Shown here in pieces: positions 53,205-60,441 of a DNA stretch of 64,000 bases. Origin of the DNA: CAYXDO01 sp964463485 (lineage in GTDB: Bacteria; Myxococcota; Kuafuiibacteriia; Kuafuiibacteriales; Kuafuiibacteriaceae); NCBI GenBank assembly GCA_964463485.1, contig CAYXDO010000003.1:62001-126000 (forward strand), read 5' to 3'. Position numbers and translations under genes: made by a program. The stretch's first letter is position 1. Each line of letters opens with the position of its first letter. The notes under the pieces are model-generated. The model saw only the letters and a program-made list of their open reading frames with translations. It did no database searches and was not told the DNA's origin.

Positions 53205-54794
53205 ATGCGCTTCGGGCGTCGGCGCTGGCTTCGAAGCCGCCATTCCGGTAACACCAGGAGAGTGAGGACGCGGCTCAGGCTCTGGCTCTCGCTGACGTTC
53301 CTGTTGCTCTCGCTGACGTTCCTGTTCGGTGGCTGCGGCCAGAGTCACTTCGTGACGTGGCCTCGAGGAGTGGACTTGTTCGCAGGATTTCTGCTCGAGG
53401 TGACCGGCTTGGCGGCGTCGACCTCGCGAGGGCCTTATCGGTTCGAGGATGGGGGACCCGCGGAAACTGAAGACCCGGTACGCTTCACGGGAGAGGGTTC
53501 GAGTATCGCGATGCTCGGAATCGACGAGGCCGCGTTCTTGGACCTCTCTCGCTTCGACCTCGCGTTCGAGCGAATTCGGGAGACGCCCCAGGGCTTGGCG
53601 CTGCGTCGCGCCACGTGTGATCAGCTCGATCGAGCTCCCGTGCCGCCGACGGCGCGGTTTTGGCGCCTCGATTTGGAGGCGAATGTTTTCGAAGAGGACT
53701 CCGACCGGACGGCGCTCGAGGGTCTCGAGCTCGCGCTCGATCCTGCCCGTGACTGCCCAACCCATCAGGGTCACCTCACCGCCTTCGACACCGTCGATTC
53801 GCTGCTTCCAAGCGGGACCCTCGTGGGCGGCGTCCCTCGCGAACGCAACTTCGAGCTCGGATCTGGGTATCTGCACCTGTATGCCGTCGCTCGGGTCGAT
53901 GACGACACGATCCTGGCGCGGTCCGAGTACGCTCTCTACGTGTTTCGGCGCGGAGTTCCGTATGCCGACGACGACTCGCACCGATTCCTGCTGGAGGATG
54001 ACAAATTCGAAGGACCCGTCGAGCCGACCGATAGGAACACGTTCCTCGTCGCGGGCTCGGGGAGCAAGACGGAGACCCCTTTGTTGATGGAGTTCGAAGT
54101 CACTTCGGAAGTCTTTCGCTTGAGCAGGACCGCGACTGTCCCGGTCAGCGGGATTCGGGACTTCGCGGTCGTTGGGTCGCAAATCGTGATCGCCTCGCCG
54201 GAAGGCGTCCTGATCGGCTCGCTGGGATCGGATCAGTTCCGAGCCACCCCCGACAGCACAGACCCCGGCAAGACGCTCGCCGTGGACCGGGACCGCGTGT
54301 TGATCTCGCTGAAATCCGGAGTTGTGCTCGTGGGTCCGACGTCCGGGCCCCTGACCGCCTTCGATGTCGCGAGCTCGGGATCGACACTTCGGGTCGTGAC
54401 CGGAGTGGCGCCAGGACCTGACGGTGACTTGTGGCTTGCCGGTGAGGGGATCGACGTCGCCCAGTCCGACGTCGTGCGAATCGGACGCGATGGGAGTATC
54501 GGTCGCCGTTCGATCCAAGTGCCCGTGAACTGCGGTCGGCCCGATGAGTGTGGCGTTTTTCGATCGTTCGAAGGACGGTCTCTGACGTGGTTGGACTCCG
54601 GAGCCAAAGACGAGCTGCTGATCCTCTCGGGCACGTGCCGTGGGTTGCTCGCTACCCAACCGACTCGCGGGTGTCAGACCACGATCGACGCGGAGACCGT
54701 GCTCGAGCTCAAGGCCGTAGCGAAGTCGGACCGATGGATCACTGCAGTCGGCAAGGAGGGTGTGATCGTCGAGCTCGAAATGACCAGCCAGTGA
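53205..54794 (+). CDS. lipoprotein of unknown function, possible propeller
   Basis: A 529-residue lipoprotein. ATG 53205 gives an unusually long Arg-rich n-region before the hydrophobic core ending TFLFGGC. GTG 53262, preceded by AGGAG, would give a standard signal (MRTRLRLWLSLTF) and may be the true start. The mature protein has repeated short beta units (VPVSGIRDFAVVGSQIVIASPEGVLIGSLG, AVDRDRVLISLKSGVVLVGP, GVAPGPDGDLWLAGEG, WITAVGKEGVIVELEM), which suggests a beta-propeller. A few cysteines lie near the C-terminus (NCGRPDECG, TCRG, GCQTT). No catalytic residues are recognisable. It converges with the lipoprotein at 54819 with 24 bases between. Confidence 0.78.
   Translation: MRFGRRRWLRSRHSGNTRRVRTRLRLWLSLTFLLLSLTFLFGGCGQSHFVTWPRGVDLFAGFLLEVTGLAASTSRGPYRFEDGGPAETEDPVRFTGEGSSIAMLGIDEAAFLDLSRFDLAFERIRETPQGLALRRATCDQLDRAPVPPTARFWRLDLEANVFEEDSDRTALEGLELALDPARDCPTHQGHLTAFDTVDSLLPSGTLVGGVPRERNFELGSGYLHLYAVARVDDDTILARSEYALYVFRRGVPYADDDSHRFLLEDDKFEGPVEPTDRNTFLVAGSGSKTETPLLMEFEVTSEVFRLSRTATVPVSGIRDFAVVGSQIVIASPEGVLIGSLGSDQFRATPDSTDPGKTLAVDRDRVLISLKSGVVLVGPTSGPLTAFDVASSGSTLRVVTGVAPGPDGDLWLAGEGIDVAQSDVVRIGRDGSIGRRSIQVPVNCGRPDECGVFRSFEGRSLTWLDSGAKDELLILSGTCRGLLATQPTRGCQTTIDAETVLELKAVAKSDRWITAVGKEGVIVELEMTSQ
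53286..53327. repeat. 21-bp duplication inside a signal peptide
   Basis: A 21-base unit that encodes LSLTFLL is repeated at once as LSLTFLF (the last base differs). It doubles the hydrophobic core of the lipoprotein signal. One copy alone would be close to the usual h-region length. Confidence 0.88.
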
Positions 54795-54818
54795 GTGCCT
54801 TGACCGCGTCTACTCTTT

Positions 54819-55505
54819 CTAGTAGCGGCACACCGGGCGCCGCACGTCGAAGTCTCCGCCGATCATCACCTCGAACCGATCGGTCGGCACGCACACGCCG
54901 AACTCACCGTCGCAGGTCAGGCCCTCGGGACAAATATCTTCGGCCGAGCAGTGCTGCACCGGGCGACCGTGACCCCCTCCTTGATGCGGCGGGCCGCCTC
55001 CGCAACCCCCCAACGGCAAGTCGATCAGCGAGAAGCCGAGCGGGAGCGCCGTCATCGTCGGTGAGTCTGCCGCTTCGATCGGCTCCGTCGCGTACACGAG
55101 GCCCTTTCGGACGTTCCCTCCGATCATCGCGTCGCTCTGCGGGTCGAAGTGACCGTTGGCGTTTCGATCGGCGTAAATCAGCAGCATTCCGAGCGCCACC
55201 CGATCGTCGGTGACGAGCAGGTGGTCCGCGGTCGGCGGCTCGAAGACGCGCAGCTCGAAGGCGCTCGGAAAACGCAGCGCGGTCGACACCGAGGTCTGCT
55301 CGACGATGGTCGGCGGCTCGGTCGTGGGGTCCCGATTCCAAAAGACCGAAACCAAGGGTTCCGACTCACCCACGTCGACGCCCGGACCCACCGAAGTCAG
55401 GACCCCTTTGAGCCGTAGGATCGGCTCGCCCCGATACGACGCATCGACCAACCCATCCCCGCAGGCGGCGAGGGCAAAAATCAACGGCGCGCCGAGCTTT
55501 GTCAC
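54819..55505 (-). CDS. lipoprotein at the end of the ECF-sigma operon
   Basis: A 228-residue lipoprotein. GTG 55505 overlaps the stop of the caspase gene (GTGA, 55502-55505) and gives MTKLGAPLIFALAACGDG, a clean lipobox. The mature part begins with a beta domain (RLKGVLTSVGPGVDV, SVFWNRD). Next is YADRNANGHFD, a calcium-loop-like segment; then LIDLPLGGCGGGPPHQGGGHGR and a Cys-rich end (CSAEDICPEGLTCDGEFGVCVP). I recognise no enzyme. Being coupled to the caspase-barrel gene, it may be its surface partner. Confidence 0.82.
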   Translation of the reverse strand: MTKLGAPLIFALAACGDGLVDASYRGEPILRLKGVLTSVGPGVDVGESEPLVSVFWNRDPTTEPPTIVEQTSVSTALRFPSAFELRVFEPPTADHLLVTDDRVALGMLLIYADRNANGHFDPQSDAMIGGNVRKGLVYATEPIEAADSPTMTALPLGFSLIDLPLGGCGGGPPHQGGGHGRPVQHCSAEDICPEGLTCDGEFGVCVPTDRFEVMIGGDFDVRRPVCRY

Positions 55506-57070
55506 AAGTTGAAGCGACCTCCGAGCGCGGCCCACCAAGAAAAGGGTGTCACGAGCTCGTCCCGAACTGCCGCTCCTCCTTGGACCACGCTCCGAGGAAG
55601 GACGTGAGTCACCGGCCCGCCCTCGAGGCGGAGCGCAAAGCCGGAACCGAGGTCCCGCTCGAGCGCGAGGATCCCGCCGAAGCCGAGCCCGAACGCCACG
55701 CGATCGGGCGCGTCGCCCCGGGTCTCGAAGCTCTGACTCCGCCGCACACCTTCAACGAGCAGCCCCAACGAGAAACTCAGAAAGTCGAGATCCACGAATC
55801 GCTCGGCGCGAAACCGCAGCGCGAGCTCGTCATAGCGAGCGGTTTGGTACTGCTGCGCCGAGTTCGTGAGCCCGAACCGACCCTCGAGCCCCAACGTGAT
55901 CGCCGGCAGGTCGAGCGAATAACCCACGGAGACGCTGGGCGTGGCGCCATACCCATCCAGCACAGACCCTCCGACTCCTCCCATCACACAAATTCCGTGG
56001 ATGGTTTCGCGCGATCCGCCGCCTTTTCGCAAGAGGCGCGCGTAGGTGACCTCCGCGTACTCGAGCTTCGAGAGATCGACCTGATCACCGGACTCCAGAT
56101 CGATCGCATACTCCTTGTAGCTCGTGTCGGACCGTTGGCGGACCAAATATTTTCCGGGCGGGAGCAAAATTTGGGTTCCCTCGGACTCGGTGACGAGCTC
56201 CGCGGCCACGGAATCCTCGCCCGTGCCGTCCATGACGAGGTAGGACCCGGCGTTCGGGATACTCAGGATCCCCGTTCCACGCCCGTCCTCTTTGGGAAAG
56301 CTCAGCGAGAAATCGCCCTTTCCTTTGAGGTCGAACATGTACGTGGGATGTTGGAGCTTGTTGGTGCGACCGCTCGAGCGAATGGTCCCGCGATAGGCGT
56401 ACGCGTAGGCTTCGTTGAGTGATATTCGGCCGTCTCGATCGGCGTCGCCAGCTCCGCGTAACGCGGTGACGAAGTGATGAGTGAAAAACGAAGCGCGCAA
56501 GTCGACGGACTCCTGACTGTCCTCGCTGCCGGAGCTCGAGGTGATGATGGCGAGGCCTTCGGCATCCAAGCGATGGTCGATGTGAATGGCAAAAGGTTCG
56601 GTAGGGACCGCGCCCTTGATGGTCGTGATTCCGCCGGAGTGACACGAGTCCACGACGAGCAGCCGAACCTTGGCCGGAGAGCCCTCCACCAGCGCCTTGA
56701 GCTCCTCGTACGGGAGCGTGGAGTCTCCGAGGTGAAGTCCGGTCGCGTCGGCGTGCCCGGAGTAATAGAGAATGAGTGAGTCTCCTTCGGCGGTCGGGCT
56801 GGTGCGGAGCTTGACGTTGGTCTTGAGAATCACCCGGCGGAGCGCGTCGGCGTCGTCGCCGAGCAGGAGCAGACTATTCTCGGGAGAGACTCGTCCGAGC
56901 TTTCGGAGCACATTCGTGATCTCCTGGGCGTCTCGCTCGGCGAAGCGAAGGCGGGGCTCGTCCCTGCGACCGACGTTGTTTCCGATCGCGATGAGATGGG
57001 TGGCCGCTTGAGCTTCGGCGGCCAGCGCGAGCCAACTCAGACCAAAGATCGTCGGGAGGCCTCGTGCCAT
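55502..57070 (-). CDS. secreted caspase (C14) with EF-hand loop and C-terminal beta-barrel
   Basis: A 522-residue protein with a signal peptide (ending AAEAQA). Residues about 23-245 are a caspase-like peptidase: catalytic His in ILYYSGHADA (H106) and Cys in LLVVDSCHSGG (C143). Within it DADRDGRISLNE (209-220) is a complete EF-hand calcium loop. A small linker domain (about 255-345, LLPPGKYLVRQRSDTSYKEYAIDL) leads to a C-terminal region of alternating strands (SVGYSLDLPAITLGLEGRFG, LGFGGILALERDLGSGFALRLEGG, WWAALGGRFNL) that looks like an outer-membrane barrel of about eight to ten strands. ATG 57070 overlaps the anti-sigma stop by one base. If right, the protease would be displayed or held at the outer membrane and be switched by calcium. 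The barrel is inferred from strand pattern only. Confidence 0.85.
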   Translation of the reverse strand: MARGLPTIFGLSWLALAAEAQAATHLIAIGNNVGRRDEPRLRFAERDAQEITNVLRKLGRVSPENSLLLLGDDADALRRVILKTNVKLRTSPTAEGDSLILYYSGHADATGLHLGDSTLPYEELKALVEGSPAKVRLLVVDSCHSGGITTIKGAVPTEPFAIHIDHRLDAEGLAIITSSSGSEDSQESVDLRASFFTHHFVTALRGAGDADRDGRISLNEAYAYAYRGTIRSSGRTNKLQHPTYMFDLKGKGDFSLSFPKEDGRGTGILSIPNAGSYLVMDGTGEDSVAAELVTESEGTQILLPPGKYLVRQRSDTSYKEYAIDLESGDQVDLSKLEYAEVTYARLLRKGGGSRETIHGICVMGGVGGSVLDGYGATPSVSVGYSLDLPAITLGLEGRFGLTNSAQQYQTARYDELALRFRAERFVDLDFLSFSLGLLVEGVRRSQSFETRGDAPDRVAFGLGFGGILALERDLGSGFALRLEGGPVTHVLPRSVVQGGAAVRDELVTPFSWWAALGGRFNL

Positions 57071-57846
57071 CAGGGACCTCCGTCACCCGCTACGCTCGGG
57101 CGTTTGTCGAGCACGAAGGTGCGCACGACGCACCCTGGACCCGGACTCATCGGATCGACGCTGATGACTTCGAAGGTCGACTCACAGGCGATGAGATGCA
57201 GCGCCTCCTCTCCCGTCGAAGCGTCGAGGGCGATGGCGTCGGCGAGGAGCTGCGCGGAACCCGCTTCGAGCCTTTGAGCGAGGCCTCCGCGGCTCGGGAA
57301 CGCCGGATACTTCCTCCCCGAGCTCTCGACCCCGACGATCGCGACGAACGCGGCCTTCGGCAGATCGACCGAAAACCGAAGTCGATCGCCCGCTGAGAAC
57401 GACTCACCGCTCGACACCGCCATCACGGAGCCTCCTCGGTCACGATACACCACGAGCTCGAGGCCTCCTTTGGAGATCGTCGAAGGGCCCTGTGGTGGCT
57501 TCACGAAGAGCAACAGGCTCGCGGCCAACGCCGCAAGACCGAAGAGCCCAAGCCAGTGGGTAGACCTCGCGCGCGTCGAAGGCTCCCGGGCGGAGGCGAT
57601 GTGCATGGCTCCTACGACCCCGGTGAGAAAGGCCGGCGGCAGTGAATCGAAGCTCCCGTGCATCTCGGCGATGAAGGCTTGACAGTGTTTGCAGCTCTCG
57701 AGGTGGGTTGCGATCGCCGAACGCTCCGATCCCGGAGCTTCTCCGACGTCGAACGCAATCAAGGCGGCGTCCTTGGGACAACCGTCGGGTCTCTTCGAGC
57801 CGAGGGAAGCCAAGACGTCCTCCGGAGTGGCTGAGTTCGGATTCAT
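57070..57846 (-). CDS. zinc-binding anti-sigma factor with C-terminal DUF4384-like domain
   Basis: A 258-residue membrane-bound anti-sigma factor. The N-terminal zinc motif HLESCKHC (H48, C52, C55; HxxxCxxC) belongs to the ZAS family that holds ECF sigma factors inactive. A single membrane segment (about 97-114, WLGLFGLAALAASLLLFV) is followed by a periplasmic domain beginning LELVVYRDRGGSV and SFSAGDRLRFSVDLPKAAFVAIVGVESSG, like DUF4384. ATG 57846 overlaps the sigma stop (ATGA). The periplasmic part presumably senses the signal that releases sigma. Caspases with barrel and sensor domains are next in the transcript. Confidence 0.88.
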   Translation of the reverse strand: MNPNSATPEDVLASLGSKRPDGCPKDAALIAFDVGEAPGSERSAIATHLESCKHCQAFIAEMHGSFDSLPPAFLTGVVGAMHIASAREPSTRARSTHWLGLFGLAALAASLLLFVKPPQGPSTISKGGLELVVYRDRGGSVMAVSSGESFSAGDRLRFSVDLPKAAFVAIVGVESSGRKYPAFPSRGGLAQRLEAGSAQLLADAIALDASTGEEALHLIACESTFEVISVDPMSPGPGCVVRTFVLDKRPSVAGDGGP

Positions 57847-58325
57847 GACTCGCTCTCCCCAAGCTTCTGCGTGGCGAAGGTACGAAAGCGTTCGAGTAAG
57901 TTGCTGACGGTTCGCTTCGAAACACCCAGGACTTCCGAAGCTTCGTCGTAAGTCATGCCGTCGACGTGAATGTAAAGCGCGGCCTTGCCTTCGAGCTCGT
58001 TGGCTTCGGAGAGAATCTGACGGGCCAACAGACCGTGCTCCCCTGGGTCGGAAGCCTCGGCACGATGCCCGAGCTCCCGACGCGCCAACGATTTCCTTCG
58101 CCCAGAGTCTCGAAGGTGATTCAGGCAGGCGTTCGTGGTGACTCGGTACAGCCAGGTGGAGACGTGACTCTTGCCGTCGAAGCGATTTCGCTCGTCCATC
58201 GCCTTGATGAAGACTTCCTGCATCACGTCCTTGGCCTCTTCCGGGTCGCCGAGGAGAGATCGAGCGCGACGGTAGACCATCGGCCCGTACCGCCGGAAAA
58301 TGCCCTCGACCTCCTCTCGCGTCAT
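57843..58325 (-). CDS. ECF (sigma-70 family) RNA polymerase sigma factor
   Basis: A 160-residue ECF sigma factor with region 2 (FRRYGPMVYRRARSLLGDPEEAKDVMQEVFIKAM, then STWLYRVTTNACLNHLRD) and region 4 (ALYIHVDGMTYDEASEVLGVSKRTVSNLLERFR). It starts at ATG 58325 and overlaps the zinc anti-sigma by four bases, a standard pair. The downstream anti-sigma, caspase and lipoprotein genes are all translationally coupled, so this sigma probably drives its own operon. No promoter motif of its type can be verified by eye upstream. Confidence 0.95.
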   Translation of the reverse strand: MTREEVEGIFRRYGPMVYRRARSLLGDPEEAKDVMQEVFIKAMDERNRFDGKSHVSTWLYRVTTNACLNHLRDSGRRKSLARRELGHRAEASDPGEHGLLARQILSEANELEGKAALYIHVDGMTYDEASEVLGVSKRTVSNLLERFRTFATQKLGESES

Positions 58326-58383
58326 GGGTGCACCGAATAGACACCCGGCTCGCGCGCTTCGCGCAAGGCGCGGCAGGGCGGGA

Positions 58384-58665
58384 TCAGGTCGGAGGCGTAG
58401 GTGTGCGGACGGGTCGCACGCGGCGCACGACCGCAGCCACGAAGGGCGTCAACAAAAGGGTGAGCCCGATGCGAAGGGGTTGCGTGAGTTTGGTGGCGAT
58501 GTACGCGGCCGTCCAAACCCCCGTCGACTCGGCGGCGCTCGACGGCGAAAAACCCATTTCGATCGCCGTCGCGAATCCCACAAGGACCAACGCAAAGATG
58601 ACGAGGTACGTCGCGAGCGCGATCGGACCGTAGGTCTCGAGGATTTCGTTCAGCTTCTTTTTCAT
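58384..58665 (-). CDS. small DUF1279/FAM210-like membrane protein
   Basis: A 93-residue protein with two predicted membrane helices (ALATYLVIFALVLVGFATAIEMGF and PLRIGLTLLLTPFVAAVV). The beginning MKKKLNEILETYGPIALATYL fits the DUF1279 pattern (a short amphipathic helix, Tyr-Gly, then membrane helix), found in mitochondrial FAM210 proteins and in bacteria. ATG 58665 overlaps the hemE stop (ATGA, 58662-58665). No function is established; its coupling to hemE may be only co-transcription. Confidence 0.8.
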   Translation of the reverse strand: MKKKLNEILETYGPIALATYLVIFALVLVGFATAIEMGFSPSSAAESTGVWTAAYIATKLTQPLRIGLTLLLTPFVAAVVRRVRPVRTPTPPT

Positions 58666-59714
58666 GCCGTCGCCGCCGCGCGAGCGCGGTCCACACCAAG
58701 ACGATGGACCGCGTCGACCAACGCCGCAACGTGCTCCGGAGGCGTTGGCGGAAGAATCCCGTGCCCGAGGTTGAACACGTGGCCCTTGGCGCCGCGTGCT
58801 TCGTTCACCACGAGCTGAACCTGCCGCTCGATCCGCTCGATCGGCCCGAGCAACACCATCGGATCGAGGTTGCCTTGCAGCACCACGCGATCAGCGGTGA
58901 GCGTCCGAGCCATCGACAGCGGGGTGGTCCAGTCGATCCCCAACACGTCTGCGCCGCTGCGCGAAAGCTCCGGCAGGCTCGCGTGAGCGCCCTTCGCGAA
59001 CACGATCACCGGCGCACCCGAAGGCTTCACGCGGTCGATGATCTGCTGGGTGTACGGAAGCGCGAACGACAGGTAGTCGTCCTTCGACAAGCTGCCGGCC
59101 CACGAATCGAAGATCTGAACGGCCACCGCGCCCGCCTCGACCTGCGCGAGCAAGTGCGCCGCGACGGTGTCGGCGAGCTTCTCGCCGAGCTTCCTGAAGG
59201 CGGCGGGGTGCTCGTACATGAAGCGCTTGGTCTTCATGAAGTCGCGAGATCCGCCGCCCTCGATCGCGTAGCTCGCGAGCGTGAACGGCGCGCCCGCAAA
59301 ACCGATGAGCGGCGTGTTCGGGAGCGCCTTCACGAAGAGACGAATCGCGTCCATCACGAAGCCCATCGTCTCGCTCGGATCGGGCACCACGAGCCGATCG
59401 ATGTCGGCGGCCGAACGAACGGGCTCCGGAAGGCTAGGCCCTTCGTCGAACACGAGCTTCATGCCCATCGCTTCGACGGGGATGAGGATGTCGCTGAAGA
59501 TGATCGCGGCATCAAAACCAAAACGCGTGATGGGCTGAACGGTGACCTCGGCCGCGAGCTCGGGGGACTTGCAGAGCCCGAGGAACGTCGTCTTGCCGCG
59601 CACCGCTTGGTACTCGGGCAGGTAGCGCCCGGCCTGACGCATGAGCCAGAGCGGAGCTCGATCGACGGGCTGGCCGCGACACGCGCGGATGAAACGCGAA
59701 TCGTCGTGTCTCAC
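58662..59714 (-). CDS. hemE: uroporphyrinogen decarboxylase
   Basis: A 350-residue uroporphyrinogen III decarboxylase, which converts uroporphyrinogen III to coproporphyrinogen III in heme synthesis in the cytoplasm. Signature phrases are PLWLMRQAGRYLPEYQ, with the substrate-binding Arg, AIIFSDILIPVEAMGM with the essential Asp, GFAGAPFTLASYAIEGGGS, and GHVFNLGHGILPPTPPEHV. Length is normal. The start is GTG 59714, five bases after the prodomain-like gene's stop. With the multiheme cytochrome far off in the window there is no direct link, but the organism needs much heme. Confidence 0.97.
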   Translation of the reverse strand: MRHDDSRFIRACRGQPVDRAPLWLMRQAGRYLPEYQAVRGKTTFLGLCKSPELAAEVTVQPITRFGFDAAIIFSDILIPVEAMGMKLVFDEGPSLPEPVRSAADIDRLVVPDPSETMGFVMDAIRLFVKALPNTPLIGFAGAPFTLASYAIEGGGSRDFMKTKRFMYEHPAAFRKLGEKLADTVAAHLLAQVEAGAVAVQIFDSWAGSLSKDDYLSFALPYTQQIIDRVKPSGAPVIVFAKGAHASLPELSRSGADVLGIDWTTPLSMARTLTADRVVLQGNLDPMVLLGPIERIERQVQLVVNEARGAKGHVFNLGHGILPPTPPEHVAALVDAVHRLGVDRARAAATA

Positions 59715-59718
59715 GAGC

Positions 59719-59946
59719 TCACCGCACGCCGTACGAATCGTCGTTCGGCTCCGTGCGGCTCACGAGCGGCGACGATTCGATGCTCGACTTCTTCGCGCCT
59801 TCGAGGCGGACGAGCAACAGCACCTTGTCGGCGTCGCTGCGCATCTTGCGGCGCACCTTGGCGCCCAAGCCTTCGACGAGCTTCCTGGCGTCATCTTCGG
59901 AAGTGCCAGGACGAAATTCGACGATCAACTCTCCCGTGTCACCCAT
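59719..59946 (-). CDS. stand-alone subtilase-prodomain-like small protein
   Basis: A 75-residue protein. The core GELIVEFRPGTSEDDARKLVEGLGAKVRRKMRSDADKVLLLVRLE has the beta-alpha-beta rhythm of subtilisin N-terminal prodomains (I9/fervidolysin-type), in which 'FxPGTSxxxARxLLxxLGAxV' is typical. No protease follows. Free-standing relatives can act as protease inhibitors or chaperones; function here is unknown. No signal peptide is seen, so it would act in the cytoplasm. ATG 59946 lies inside the upstream gene's end (8-base overlap) and hemE follows after five bases, so it is firmly in the operon. Confidence 0.72.
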   Translation of the reverse strand: MGDTGELIVEFRPGTSEDDARKLVEGLGAKVRRKMRSDADKVLLLVRLEGAKKSSIESSPLVSRTEPNDDSYGVR

Positions 59947-60406
59947 CGATCACCTTCTGCGTGTGCAGCACCTCGAGAAACGTACCGGGGGCCCGATGAT
60001 CTTCCGCGCCTTTGATCGTCGCGTCGAGCACCGCTTTGGTGGGCAGCAGGTTTTTGGCGACGCGACGAGCAAAATAGGCCTCCGCGGGCGTCGCTTTCAT
60101 ACTCACCGTGCCGTGCATGTCCTTCGGCTGGATCACGACGCTCACGGCCCGCCGCTCGTAGCCACCGTAGTAGCCGTCGAGTGTCTCGATCTGCGACGGC
60201 GTGAGCTCGCAGAGCAGCCCAAACGTGAGGCTGTCGTCGGCCGGCGCGAGGTTCGGGAGGCCTTCGCCCCGTCGTTTCAGGTTCGGTTTGTCGAAGACGA
60301 GCGAATGGCGCCGGAGCACCGCGCCCCCGTCGATCTCGACGGGCCCCACGCGATCGGAGAGCTTCGAGAGCTGCGTGTCGGGGCCGTAGAGAAAGATCTT
60401 CGGCAC
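59939..60406 (-). CDS. gamma-glutamylcyclotransferase-fold protein lacking the catalytic Glu
   Basis: A 155-residue protein with the GGCT/AIG2-like fold: KIFLYGPDTQL replaces the usual FAYGSNL, HSLVFDKPNLKRRGEGLPNLAPADD is typical, and SLTFGLLCELTPSQIETLDGYYGGYERRAVSVVI aligns with the VxGxLYxLxxxxLxxLDxxEG region. The catalytic Glu of that motif is Tyr here (LDGYYGG), so standard cyclotransferase activity is doubtful. GTG 60406 has AGAGG five bases upstream and was preferred over TTG 60445, which overlaps the upstream stop. The gene follows the sigma-54 activator and precedes the prodomain-like gene. Confidence 0.75.
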   Translation of the reverse strand: MPKIFLYGPDTQLSKLSDRVGPVEIDGGAVLRRHSLVFDKPNLKRRGEGLPNLAPADDSLTFGLLCELTPSQIETLDGYYGGYERRAVSVVIQPKDMHGTVSMKATPAEAYFARRVAKNLLPTKAVLDATIKGAEDHRAPGTFLEVLHTQKVIDG

Positions 60407-60441
60407 GAGCCCTCTCACCACGGATGGAGGGGCGAAGGCAA

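Noticed and set aside
52905..54659. 584-codon open frame on the minus strand
   Set aside because: Antisense to the lipoprotein at 53205 and overlapping the TPR/anchor protein. Composition is Arg/Pro/Gln-rich with no recognisable fold.
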